Shown piece after piece: positions 22,004 to 32,172 of a stretch of DNA of 64,000 bases. The stretch comes from Calvatia gigantea (taxonomy: Eukaryota > Basidiomycota > Agaricomycetes > Agaricales > Lycoperdaceae): assembly GCA_025093985.1 (NCBI GenBank), contig JACAAK010000004.1, positions 3,348,001 through 3,412,000 of the forward strand. The letters run 5' to 3'. Position numbers and translations under genes: made by a program. Every line of letters starts with the position of its first letter. The stretch's first letter is position 1. The notes beneath the pieces are model-generated. The model did no database searches. It was not told where the DNA came from and saw only the letters and a program-made list of their open reading frames with translations.

Positions 22004-25000
22004 TTACCAGCCCGGGTCCAAGTTCAATTGCCGTTGTATGATTTTAGAGCGTGCGAAACTGCGAAGAGGACGCCTACGGCCTAGGGCAGCCTGGAGGAAG
22101 GAGAGCTTGACGTTATTAAGGATATCTAGTGGAGATTTGAAGTTGTCCTCTATTTTCCTGTCAGGCTTATCCTCCTTGTCTTTCTCGTTGCGTGGGGATT
22201 GGTCAAGTGTGAGTCGGATATAGGGCAGGACAACGCGATCCAAGACCTCGAATGCCCGTTCATATTCACCTGCACGGATGAGGTACGTTCCTAACCTATT
22301 CCAGTTGAAGAAGTTGAAACCGAAGCCTTTCTGCTGATAGTCCCGCCAGACCCGGAGGACCTCTTCATGCTCGCCAGCTTGTGAGAGTATATCGAGGTAG
22401 ATCGTCAAAGGGATACAGAGAATCTGCATACGAGAACGCGAATCTTCCGCTTGATCTCCTGTTATGAGAGCCGTCGCATGCAACGTTTCCTGGCCCAGTT
22501 CAAGTAAATGGTCCCAGACTTTCGTTGCAGACTCGAGACGGCCTTTGGTTCGATAGAGATCCAGCATGGAACTTAGAGCCGGTATATTCAGCTGTCCTCC
22601 TGCTTCCAACATCTCTTCCAACAGCTTCTCGAACCCTTCCACGTTGCCGGCCGAAGCATATCCGCGCAGCAGAGGTTCATAGACAGTTTGGAGAGGTGAA
22701 TGCTGAACATTGTTTTCATCCATTACCGACGCCTCTTCGTCTTGTTTGGCGACCCGAGTAATAAACTCATAAGCGACACGCAAAAGTTCCGAAGACTTCT
22801 CGTTGGCGTAATAGCTCAACACCGTGTTGTACGTGACAGAAGTGGGCTCGATGCCGCGATTCAGCATTTGTTCATACACTGCCATGGCCTGGTTCTTCCT
22901 GCCCTGTCGTAGGAACCCAGACATGAGAATTGTGAGGACGTATGCATTGATCAAATGCTTCGCGCCTCTCCTCGCCCGCCTGTCCATCTCCTTAAAAATA
23001 TCCATCGCGGCGCGCATATGCCCTGTGTCGCATGCGGATTGGAGAAGTAGGATGAACGTGATATCGGTAGGAGAAACTGTTTCGTCGCGATCCAGTTTTT
23101 CGAACAACGTAGCAACGACGCGGAACGGTGCACCCATTAGTACATACGCCTTCAAGACCATGTTGTACAGTTCGATAGTCAATTGTAAACCCTTGGTGTT
23201 CGAATCCAGCGATTTGAACAATGCCACGACCTTATCCCACGCCCCGGCCTCCACATAACAATTCATCAAGGCACCAACCATAGGAGGATCCGGTTTGACA
23301 TCCTCCCGCAAGGCACGCTTGAAGACACCCTCCGCAGTGCTCGGCCCATGGTGCTTACTCAACGCCGTAATGATGTTCGTATACACAACAGCATTGGGTT
23401 GCACACCAGCCTCCCGCATCTGATCCAAAACGTCCGCAACAGCATTCAGGTCCCCACTTTGCAGGTGACTCTGAATAATAGTACTATATATATGGAGATT
23501 GGGCCTTATGCCATGCTGGCTCATCCGTTTCAGGAACCGGCTAATCCCTTGCGGATGCGAGCGTCGTGCATATGCAAAGATAACGACAGCATAGTCCATG
23601 ACATTTGGTACTGCGCCCATGTATTGACCGTGTTCGTCATGAGGATAGAGCTCATTGAACAACTTGCGGACCTGCGCCGTCTTGCCATGGAGAGCCAGAC
23701 TGAAGAGCAACATCAACTTGTTATTATGATGATTCGGGTTGTTCCTGCTCGAGAAGTAGTACCGATGAGCCATCTCGAAATCGCCTTGGAGCGCGAAGAG
23801 GTGCATGCCCGTGTACATGTATTCTGGGGCGTCGGAGGAAATGGTATCATACAACCGTTGTGCGTCGTCGAAGAAGCCTCCTCGAGCGAGCGCGCGAACT
23901 AGCCGGAGCCCCAGCAGATCATCCAACACAAATCTGGACTGCTTCATCACGTCGTAAACTCGGAGGGCGAGTTGTGGGAGTTTGTGCTCGCAGTAAGCCA
24001 ATATCAGGATGGTTCCAATCGTGCGCCAATCACGAGACCGTTCGCCAAAGTTCCGGCGAAAGAGACGTACGGGATTTCGGATGGTACTGAGGATGGATAA
24101 TAGGCGATGGTGCCGGCGCTGGATGGATGTTGCAGCTGCTGGATCCCGGAAGAAATAGCAATAGGGTGGTTGGAAATACTCGTAGAAGAAATGTTGATTG
24201 AGGAGACTGACGACATGGAAGGCGTCCTTATAATAGAAAACTGACGCGCATATAGAGTCGTAGGCTGTCGCGATATCAGGATCGAGGTACTGATTGCGCC
24301 ACGTAGCACGAATGCGTTGTAAAATTTCGATAGCAGCTTCTTCCTGACCATACAATGCTCGTGAACGCGCAATCAACAAATGCAGTGCCCGAAAGCGTCG
24401 ATCATCTGCCAAGGGAAAGGGAAATAACTCCTGCAGGCGGTTAACAAGGGTTTGAAAACAATCACTCCATTTCTTGAGCTGTGCATATTTGCGGTCATCG
24501 TTGTAGAGTAATTCGACTTTCTCGCAAAATTTGCGGGAGAATTGCAGAAATACATCCACATCCAGGGAAGACTTACACCCTGGATCTGTCGAGGCAACTT
24601 CGAAAGCCTCCCAAGCAATGTCAAGGTCGAAGTCATCGAGAGGTGTCTCAATCAACTTTTGAATACGGTTTACAGCGTCGCGTCGAGTTATACTGGGCGA
24701 GGCAGAAGTTGAAGCCTCAGCAGATTGCGTGGCGAGGGACGCGTGTCGTCGTTGCGTATCCAATGAAGTTCGGGGGTGAACGGCTCGGCGTTTGCCAAGG
24801 CGGGTAGTAGTCTGAACTCGGGGGTTCTGAAATCGACGAATGGGGCGTTCCCGAGGCGGCAGCAGCTCCTGAAGCATAAATGATAACCCTCGAGCTGAAG
24901 GAGAGGTCAGCTCTGGTTCACGGGAACACAAACTATAGCACGTACCTGGACAGCAAAAGGCATGCTTTGTTGAACGGCAAGACCACTCCTTACACTGCAG

Positions 25001-25210
25001 GACGCGACTTAAACGCGGCTCCTCCCTCTCTCTTTCCTTCCCCTTTGTCGGTCGAGGCACTGGACTGAAAAAGTTTGAGGAGAAATATAACGGCTGGTAT
25101 TGGTGGTGCATCCCTTTGGCTGCGGAAACCAAACTGGAAGATGTGCTCTGGAGTGCAGACCGAACCGGAAACAAAGAGTTCCTTATGACCGCCGCAAACG
25201 GTTCAACCAT
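22004..25210 (-). CDS. Pentatricopeptide repeat (PPR) protein, probably mitochondrial
   Basis: Large helical-repeat protein of the kind that binds organellar RNA and controls its processing or translation. The chosen ATG at 25210 (MVEPFAAVIRNSLFPVRSAL) gives a basic, Ser-rich presequence typical of mitochondrial import; an upstream in-frame ATG at 25273 is possible. A 58-nt GT-AG intron near 24,895-24,950 likely removes part of the apparent open frame. PPR units are plain in the C-terminal two thirds, for example LNAVADVLDQMREAGVQPNA, YTNIITALSKHHGPSTAEGV, AYVLTILMSGFLRQGRKNQA and VYEQMLNRGIEPTSVTYNTV. The frame stays open for about 3.2 kb to the stop at 22004. The RNA target cannot be told from sequence. 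Confidence 0.88.
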   Translation of the reverse strand: MVEPFAAVIRNSLFPVRSALQSTSSSLVSAAKGMHHQYQPLYFSSNFFSPVPRPTKGKEREREEPRLSRVLQCKEWSCRSTKHAFCCPGTCYSLCSREPELTSPSARGLSFMLQELLPPRERPIRRFQNPRVQTTTRLGKRRAVHPRTSLDTQRRHASLATQSAEASTSASPSITRRDAVNRIQKLIETPLDDFDLDIAWEAFEVASTDPGCKSSLDVDVFLQFSRKFCEKVELLYNDDRKYAQLKKWSDCFQTLVNRLQELFPFPLADDRRFRALHLLIARSRALYGQEEAAIEILQRIRATWRNQYLDPDIATAYDSICASVFYYKDAFHVVSLLNQHFFYEYFQPPYCYFFRDPAAATSIQRRHHRLLSILSTIRNPVRLFRRNFGERSRDWRTIGTILILAYCEHKLPQLALRVYDVMKQSRFVLDDLLGLRLVRALARGGFFDDAQRLYDTISSDAPEYMYTGMHLFALQGDFEMAHRYYFSSRNNPNHHNNKLMLLFSLALHGKTAQVRKLFNELYPHDEHGQYMGAVPNVMDYAVVIFAYARRSHPQGISRFLKRMSQHGIRPNLHIYSTIIQSHLQSGDLNAVADVLDQMREAGVQPNAVVYTNIITALSKHHGPSTAEGVFKRALREDVKPDPPMVGALMNCYVEAGAWDKVVALFKSLDSNTKGLQLTIELYNMVLKAYVLMGAPFRVVATLFEKLDRDETVSPTDITFILLLQSACDTGHMRAAMDIFKEMDRRARRGAKHLINAYVLTILMSGFLRQGRKNQAMAVYEQMLNRGIEPTSVTYNTVLSYYANEKSSELLRVAYEFITRVAKQDEEASVMDENNVQHSPLQTVYEPLLRGYASAGNVEGFEKLLEEMLEAGGQLNIPALSSMLDLYRTKGRLESATKVWDHLLELGQETLHATALITGDQAEDSRSRMQILCIPLTIYLDILSQAGEHEEVLRVWRDYQQKGFGFNFFNWNRLGTYLIRAGEYERAFEVLDRVVLPYIRLTLDQSPRNEKDKEDKPDRKIEDNFKSPLDILNNVKLSFLQAALGRRRPLRSFARSKIIQRQLNLDPGW

Positions 25211-25583
25211 GAGACTCGCCCGGAATGACGAGCTCCCCGGAAATTTGTCGCTAAAGTTAAGTACTATAAGCACGGTATCATTGTCACGCTGTCAAAACGT
25301 ACCTTCACCAAATGCTGTATGGTGGAGAATAGAATATTGTAGGCGTCCACCGTAATCGTACGGGCTTGCGGAACCCAGAAACTAAACGCTCGGAGAAAAG
25401 TTTGCGAGGAATTCAGGCCAGCGCACGTGACCTGTGGTGCTTCAACGAAGGGACCGCCCCGCCACGGTCCGGATTTGGTTAGAAGCTAACCCAAGCACTC
25501 CCGCTTGCAAAATCAGTGAGTCATCGAAAAACGGACAGTTGAGGAAGATATGGGGTTGAACTGAAACCTTTTAGGCCATACTT
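25211..25583. promoter_or_regulatory. Divergent promoter region PPR / GNAT
   Basis: 373 bp between divergent starts. It contains CACGTGAC at 25424-25431, a centromere-binding-factor/bHLH-type E-box that recurs in two other divergent promoters of mitochondrial genes in this window. Confidence 0.5.
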
Positions 25584-26875
25584 ATGGCTACTGGAACCAA
25601 GGAAGTCGTAGTCCCCTCGCACGAGATCATCATCGCCAGCTCCAAAGATGAGCTACAGCAGGGTTTCGATGTGGTTAGCCTCTGAGCCATCTTACCCCCA
25701 CACCTAAACTGATGCGATGCACCTAGCGCATCGAGGTGTTTCACCATGAGCAAAATTTTCCAATAGAGCTTGAATTTGACGAGCTAGTACTTCTCTAGTC
25801 TTTACTGCTTGATCCCCTCTGACAATATATTTTCATTTTCAGTAAGGAAGACATATCAACACACATCTTACTTAGGCTTATACCTTCCCTCAAACCAATC
25901 GGCACAATCCGTGGATATTTAGTCCCAGGAACAACAGATACCTATAAACTAACCCGACTCGCCCTGCTCAAAGAGTATCGCGAATATGGATTTGGCCGCA
26001 AATTAGTGGAGGCGCTGCATGATTGGGTCAAGGCACATGCCAGAGGTAGCGCTTCCCCCGTATCTCCTTCTACCGCGGCAACACACCCCAAAACCGGCGA
26101 CAAATTTAATAGTAGAAACAATTTACCCTTCACCGACGGCAATAACAGCAATCAACCTCTCCAAACTACTCCCTATCAAGATACCAGGTGGATCAAAATC
26201 AATTGTCACTCCCAAATCTACGCAAAGGGCTTCTACTCCAAGTAAGTGATCTTAAATCTCATTCCACGGCTCCGATCATCTTCGCGGTATATGTCGTCCC
26301 TTAAAACCGTAACATCCGGACTCGCCACGAGCCCCACGAGGCGGGTATGCCGTTCTGGAGCCAATTGATATTTAAATTACATCGCGCGTGGCATCATTCG
26401 GAATCCTGAGAGAAATCTTAATCAGACTTGCCTCGAGGCAGACTTCCCTTTCCACTTTTGATTCTTTACCCGCCTCTTCCTTGTCTGTGCTGCCTACACA
26501 AGGGGTTCTGCTGATACTAACGAATTTCACATGTGTACAGGTTTGGTTACGTCCCAGAGGTGAGTACACTGTTCTACTTTGGTATTTGTCTCGCAAGCCG
26601 AAAGCGAGGCAACAAATGATCCCCGAATTATAAGGAGAGCCATCTCCTTAGCGCCCACACTCGCGTTCTCTGTCCAACAGTCTTCGCAGAACCAAAACTG
26701 ACGAATCACAAATTTTCTTATTTCTGGGACCCACAACATACTGCATCATAACCTTCTTCTCAATCATATCGCGATCCCATCCGTCATTCAGGGCGAAGAA
26801 TTCATCGAAGACGGAGATCCCCATCAAAAGATGGTTCTCCGCATCCCAATCCTAATCCCGCACAGCACAACCTGA
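25584..26875 (+). CDS. GNAT-family N-acetyltransferase
   Basis: Acetyl-CoA-dependent N-acyltransferase fold; substrate unknown. The start MATGTKEVVVPSHEIIIASS leads into exons reading RIEVFHHEQNFPIELEFDE, EDISTHILLRLIPSLKPIGT and GYLVPGTTDTYKLTRLALLK. The acetyl-CoA-binding loop follows as EYREYGFGRKLVEALHDWVK, matching the R/Q-x-x-G-x-G/A pattern. A Ser/Asn-rich insert separates this from WIKINCHSQIYAKGFYSK, where Tyr-Gly-Phe occupies the usual catalytic helix region. The last exons give FGYVPE and GEEFIEDGDPHQKMVLRIPI, with the stop at 26873-26875. The insert between the binding loop and the last strands is longer than in bacterial relatives. Confidence 0.85.
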
Positions 26876-28181
26876 ATCTGCTTAGCGCTCTGAAGCTATT
26901 AGGGCGATCCGGCCCCGCAATACAATTAATGATTGGATCAATTGTGGCTGATACCATCGATGTAACATACACTGATTATGACCTATCTTCTATTGGCATT
27001 ACGAACCGTACGTCCGTGTGATTGAGCCCTCTGACTTGGTTAGCACACACATGACCAAGTCGACGAAGTCAAAGCCCGTCATGCGCACCTGGGCACATGT
27101 TTATCGATATCTTTGGCCACCTAACTGACGACAATCAATCATGCCGTCATAGATTGGTCGTAATGTTTGCTCATTCTCAACAGATTCTTATGATACCGAA
27201 TAAAACCCCTAGAAAAGATGTATATACTCACGTTCGCCGCTCTTAATCTCTTGAAAGACAGGTGACAATCAGGATGACATCGGATGACATACCCCTTGTC
27301 CCTCATGACAATAGCACGAGACCATTCGATTCGGTTAGACGCTGGACAGATCAATCGATGGGCAACCTCACCTATCCGATTCTAACCGAGAACTCCAGAT
27401 GCAAAACTAAGAAAACATTGAAGTCTTGTTATTACAAGGTCCACAGTCCAGTCATATTTACAACGATGATGTATACTACAACGACACAAAAAAAGTACAT
27501 AAATTAACAGTCAAGGTTCGAGAGTCCATAACTCCGAAAGCATAATTAACGACGGTACCGTACGGTAATCATAACCGGGAGTACATGTAAGTATTTTCCG
27601 GCCGTAAGCCGCGTACGTACTTGTACAGAATCAAAATGATATCATATCAGAAAAAGTTGGCGAGCAGGGTGTTCATTTATTACTGCATGTCACCATCGAA
27701 ACACGGGCTATTCCCGCGACAGAGGTACATACTCTGTATGAGGGCAGAAAATCGACGTACGATACTAGAAATACACAGCATAGACAGAATACAAGAGCGT
27801 CAAAACGTTCGTTGACGAGGCGATGCCGCTTTGGCAAATATCAAAAGAGGGAGCCGAAGGATGGGGGAGAGTGGACAAAAGGAGCGTCACGAGATAACGA
27901 CGCGGCGATAGAGTTCCGAAAGCGAACGGCGGAAGACGAAGAGTTGGGTAGGGCAGGGGGAAAGTGGTATCATGCGATTAGGTCGTGAGCGGAAACTCCA
28001 ATAAGAATAATACGGAAGCATAAAAAGCTTCCAACAGCGGGGAGAGTGGGAAAATGAAAAGAACCAGGAAAGACGTGACGGTCATGAACGATTTGGTCGT
28101 GTCGTAAAGCAGAAAAAATAGGTATCAGAAAACAAGCAGAGCGTGAACGTGAGGAAAAAAAAAAGGGTGGGTGTGGGTTAT
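26876..28181. other. About 1.3 kb without a recognised gene
   Basis: Convergent 3' flanks of the GNAT and HMG-box genes. Short ORFs have no domain signature. A local palindromic patch (ggtaccgtacgg) sits near 27,553. The purine-rich right part is probably the 3' UTR of the HMG-box gene. Confidence 0.4.
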
Positions 28182-30302
28182 TCAAGCACGAACGGGCTTT
28201 TCCCCGTCGTCGCTGAAACCCTCGCTCTCGCTCTCCGACAACTCCGTTTTGATTGTCGTGAAGGCGGGGCTGTTCGGTAGAATACTGAAGTTGATGCTCG
28301 TTCCATAGGCAGGGGTTCCTTCCTCATACAACCTTCTCGCGGCCTCATACTCCATTTTCTCCTGTTCCGCTTGAGCCAAAAATGGCTAGAGTTCCAAAAC
28401 AGGGGGACAATGAGCAAAAGAAGCACAGCCGGGCGGGGAGAGGCAGCCACAATTAAAACAGGACAGAATAGCCCATTAGCCACAATAATAAACACAAGCA
28501 AAGAGAACGACGGACCTGTCTCTCGGCGTCTGTCATAGATCGCCACTTCGCCGCTGCCAAAACACTTTGTTTGGTTGTTTCTGTTTCGTCTCCAAATATA
28601 TCGTGCACCAATCTGGGGTTCGCGCGGATGCGCTGCAGGAACATGAAGTATGCAGAGAGGGGCTTCTTCGGGGCGTTGGGGTCCTTGATGTTACTCTTCC
28701 GAGACTTGCCAGCCTTCCTCTGCGCAGCACGGAACGCGTTCTCACGTTTGATATCTTCGGGAGTAAGAGTTCGCATATAGGCGTTCAACTCCCGTTCCCG
28801 CGTCTCCTTCGCAGCCTGCGAGCGACGTTTATAGGGCTAATACGAACAATGGAAGGATGAGAAATGAACGAGGTTCTGACGTCATGAACACCTACTTCTT
28901 TCTGTTCTGGGCTGAGAGACGCATACTCTTGCCCGGCTTCCTTCGCGGCCTGAGCAACGTTGAGTTTCCGGGTCCCTGAGGCCTGCTGCCTTTGGATCCA
29001 GTCCGTGAAGTACAGTTGCCAAGCGGAAGGAGCCAATTTCGGCGGCTTTAAAACAGATTTCAAGGCTGTGAATAAACAAAAGATCTCATTGAGCGATCTT
29101 GTGTTGGTTATTTCTGGAAACTGCGGAAACAACTTACGAGGCTCGTTCCCCTTATCCTTCTCGGAGACAAGCGTTTCATCAGCCCTTTTCTTGCGTCGCA
29201 CGGTCGCATCACGATCCTCGCTAATTCCAGCTGACTCCGCACGGCGACTGTAAGACCGAGTCATGCTCTGACCCCGAGGCTCACTGAAAGCCGGTGCACT
29301 TGATGACTGGAAAATATGAGCCGTAGAAACAGATCCTCTTCTCAAGGGAAGACGTGGGCGCAGAGTGGTATCAGTGAATGGAGAGTGCCGAACGGAGGGT
29401 CGAGTTAATGTGGGAGAACGAAGAGTGCTGGGAGAATCCCAAAGCTGAGTCGCCCATGCAGGAGTATGGATAGAAGTTGCCGTCGGATTAATCGACTGGA
29501 CCCTTGGTCTAGTCGGACGGGGATCCTCATAAGGAGGAGAGGGGGAGACGGACCGTGGAGGTTGGCTCAGAGCGATATCACTGGGTGACATTGGGGAGAA
29601 AGCGACACCGGAGGGGAAATGGGAATGTTCAGCGAAGGGAATGAATGATGATGATGATGGTTGACTGTCAAGCGATGAAGGGATGGTGATGGGTGAAGAT
29701 GTAGTCGGTAATGTTGCGATCTCAGGATCGTTTAACCAGCCAGCAAGATAATTATTGGTATCATTGGCGGGGGAACTTGCAAAGTCCTCCGAGGTATAAG
29801 GAAGGCCTACAGAATCATAGTAGCTGCCTGTAGGCGATAGCTGAGCTTGCGCATATTCGGCCGCGGGTATGGCGGAAAGCGCAGAGAAACTCAGATGAGG
29901 CTTAACGTCTGTGTCGACGTCGAATGAATCCCACTGGTAAGAGATCGGGCTAGAGTGGAGTCCATTAGGATCCTCGAATTCGAGAGGACCAAAGATCATC
30001 TGATCTGATTCAGAGTAGGTGGGAGTGTCGTCGAAAGTGAGGAAGGGGGTAGCATCTTTCATGGTAAAGTCCTGGATAGTTCCCGGGGAGAAAGGACGCC
30101 GAGAGATGGCGGGGGACATTGGCAGGGAGGGAGGTGGGTGGGTGGATTGATGGTTCTTAAGGGAATGAGGAAGAGATGATGATGAATAACGGGAGGTAAA
30201 GCCAGCAGATGATATACCCAAGCGCGGAAGATCGAGTTTAAAAGGGATTCGGGTCACAGTGTCAGTAAACGGCCTTCTAATGATTGCCATACGCGTATAC
30301 AT
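28182..30302 (-). CDS. Two-HMG-box DNA-binding protein
   Basis: The N-terminal 380 or so residues are Ser/Pro-rich and mostly disordered, with an acidic patch (FGPLEFEDPNGLHSS) that could activate transcription. After two short introns a first HMG box follows: LAPSAWQLYFTDWIQRQQ, AAKEAGQEYASLSPEQKEPY. Next comes a linker (YMRTLTPEDIKRENAFRAAQ) and a second, more canonical box: PNAPKKPLSAYFMFLQRIRA, SVLAAAKWRSMTDAERQPFL. The tail is acidic and stops at 28182. Tandem HMG boxes are known in basidiomycete developmental regulators such as Coprinopsis Exp1, and also in mitochondrial nucleoid proteins. The long disordered N-terminus favours a nuclear factor, but the basic first 40 residues would fit an import signal. 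The start codon (30302, 30287 or the later MSPAISRR) is uncertain. Confidence 0.83.
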
Positions 30303-30797
30303 GATGTGACTCCAAAAAGCACAGGTGTCTTCTCTACAGAAAGGGGCTGGTGCCAGATTCGTTGCCTTCCTTTTCTGGTGTGTTATTTTTCGCTCACCGA
30401 TAATCCACGCGTCTTTGTGATTGTCTGCACTTGGGACGCAGCTCGAGAAACACGGTAATGGATTTAAGCTTTCGAAATCGAGGGATCGGGGAGCACAAGG
30501 GCTGCGCGTCGCGGTCGGTGATGGAGATGGAAGGCAAAAACAATAATGGAATCCAACGGACTGAGGGGAATCTTAGCTGAACATCCTGGGTTCCCGAGAA
30601 TCCCAAGCCTGGATTCCGGTTTGGCCTGCCCTAAACCTTATCCAGAAACGGAAATTATGACCCTGATGGGCCCAACGCTCAGATCTCTTGGTTGTGGCTT
30701 TGAGCTTGAGCGTCCGATTGTCGAATGTGTTATCATCTTCTGTCCATATCATCCCACTTGTTTGGTAAGGTAAAGCGATTAGATGAATCATCTACTA
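30303..30797. other. Spacer between HMG-box gene and NDUFA13
   Basis: 495 bp, the promoter of the HMG-box gene and the 3' flank of NDUFA13. Nothing else recognised. Confidence 0.4.
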
Positions 30798-31513
30798 TCA
30801 CAGAATGGCAATTTCTGGAGAATGGTATCTCTGGCTGTTGTATACGCTCTTTCCCGCCTGTTTCCACAAGATCACCATTGGGATTAACGTATGAGGAAGA
30901 TTGGTTGGTGGGTTTTATAAAAATAATAACACATTGTTCATGAGTATCTTGTCATGGGATCTCTGAAAATGCTCACACACCTCCCAGCCTGGGACATCCT
31001 TCATAATTTCCCGTTCTCTGGCGAGTGCCGCTTGCTCACGTCGGTACGCATCACGGTCGCCCTCTGCCATTAGCAAGGGGACAAGATACATCCGTGACCA
31101 GACCTTCTCGCGCTGCAATTCCCTGTGTGACAGAAGACAGAAGACAAAAAAACGACTCAAGTCAGCTAACCAGTTCGGATTCCCCAAGCAGGCAGCGAGC
31201 GGTCCGGAGAAGCCAAGAGAGAGATAAGATGCTCAACAACAGCGGCCGGATCCAACAAGGCCACGTTTAGCGATGAGCGGGCACAAACATGACACGTTCC
31301 ACGCCCAGCTGACCTGGGAACTTCCTGGATAATTTTGGGGAATGACAATTTGGACGCAAAACTTTACCGTTTCTCGAGGTTTCCTTTTGCAACCCGATAG
31401 AAGCCATAGGCACATATCGCCGTCACACCGCCGAGGATGGCGAGACCCCCAGGTCCCCGGAACGGCAGATTGCGTTTATATTTCACGGCTTCAAAGCCCC
31501 CAGCAGGGGGCAT
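30798..31513 (-). CDS. NDUFA13: NADH dehydrogenase (complex I) subunit NDUFA13/GRIM-19
   Basis: Single-pass accessory subunit of respiratory complex I in the inner mitochondrial membrane. The ATG at 31513 gives MPPAGGFEAVKYKRNLPFRG followed by the transmembrane stretch GGLAILGGVTAICAYGFYRV. A later exon reads RELQREKVWSRMYLVPLLMA and RDAYRREQAALAREREIMKD, the charged matrix/intermembrane helix of the family. A final exon gives AGKSVYNSQRYHSPEIAIL with the stop at 30798-30800. Length (about 125 residues) and order match the family. It is divergently placed with the INO80F-like gene. Confidence 0.92.
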
Positions 31514-32172
31514 GTCTCTGCGCACCGCAGGTTAGATTTTTTTTTCTTGCTGTGTCCAGAGTTACGGGTATGGCGTACTGTGTATACGGTGCCGACACTA
31601 TTCAAACACGCAAAATGAGTCAGAAATGCCAATAAAACAAAACAGTCCGCGGACATACTAGTCGTTAATCCAAAGATTTTCGGGAAAGGGGGTTGGGAAC
31701 GGTTGAAAGAGGAAGCAGTTGAAGGGTGTTGGCGGCGACGAGCTCATAATGCCGGTGGGAAGTCACGTGGCTAATTGAATGTGGGAAAATGAAGTAAACA
31801 CCGAAACAAGCGCCGGAGTGAAAAAACGACACGACACATGGAAGAATTGATGCTAGTTCAAATTTGAGGACATAGCCTAAGAGCACTTTTTTGGGCCCGT
31901 GCGTGGTTTTTCTCGTGCGGAAATATTCGGGTGTCGCGACACGGATACGACCGTGTATTTGCGATCAAAATAATGTAACAAGTCAGGCCATAGAGGCCAG
32001 TAGGGAGATAATGGAGAGGAACTATATTTAAGAAAGAGGGGCCGAGTCGAGGGAGGAGGAGTTACCAAATTGGGGTAGGGATACTGACGGGCTGTTTGTA
32101 ACTCTTGCTGCGAGAAATACAACAGCCGATAGACTCCCAACAACACTGCCAGCAGTCGCTCTGTATCTCACC
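31514..32172. promoter_or_regulatory. Divergent promoter region NDUFA13 / INO80F-like
   Basis: 659 bp between divergent starts, with GTCACGTG at 31762-31769. No coding sequence recognised. Confidence 0.5.

Noticed and set aside
23348..23902. 184-codon plus-strand ORF inside the PPR gene
   Set aside because: Shadow frame of a long, repeat-bearing PPR reading frame.
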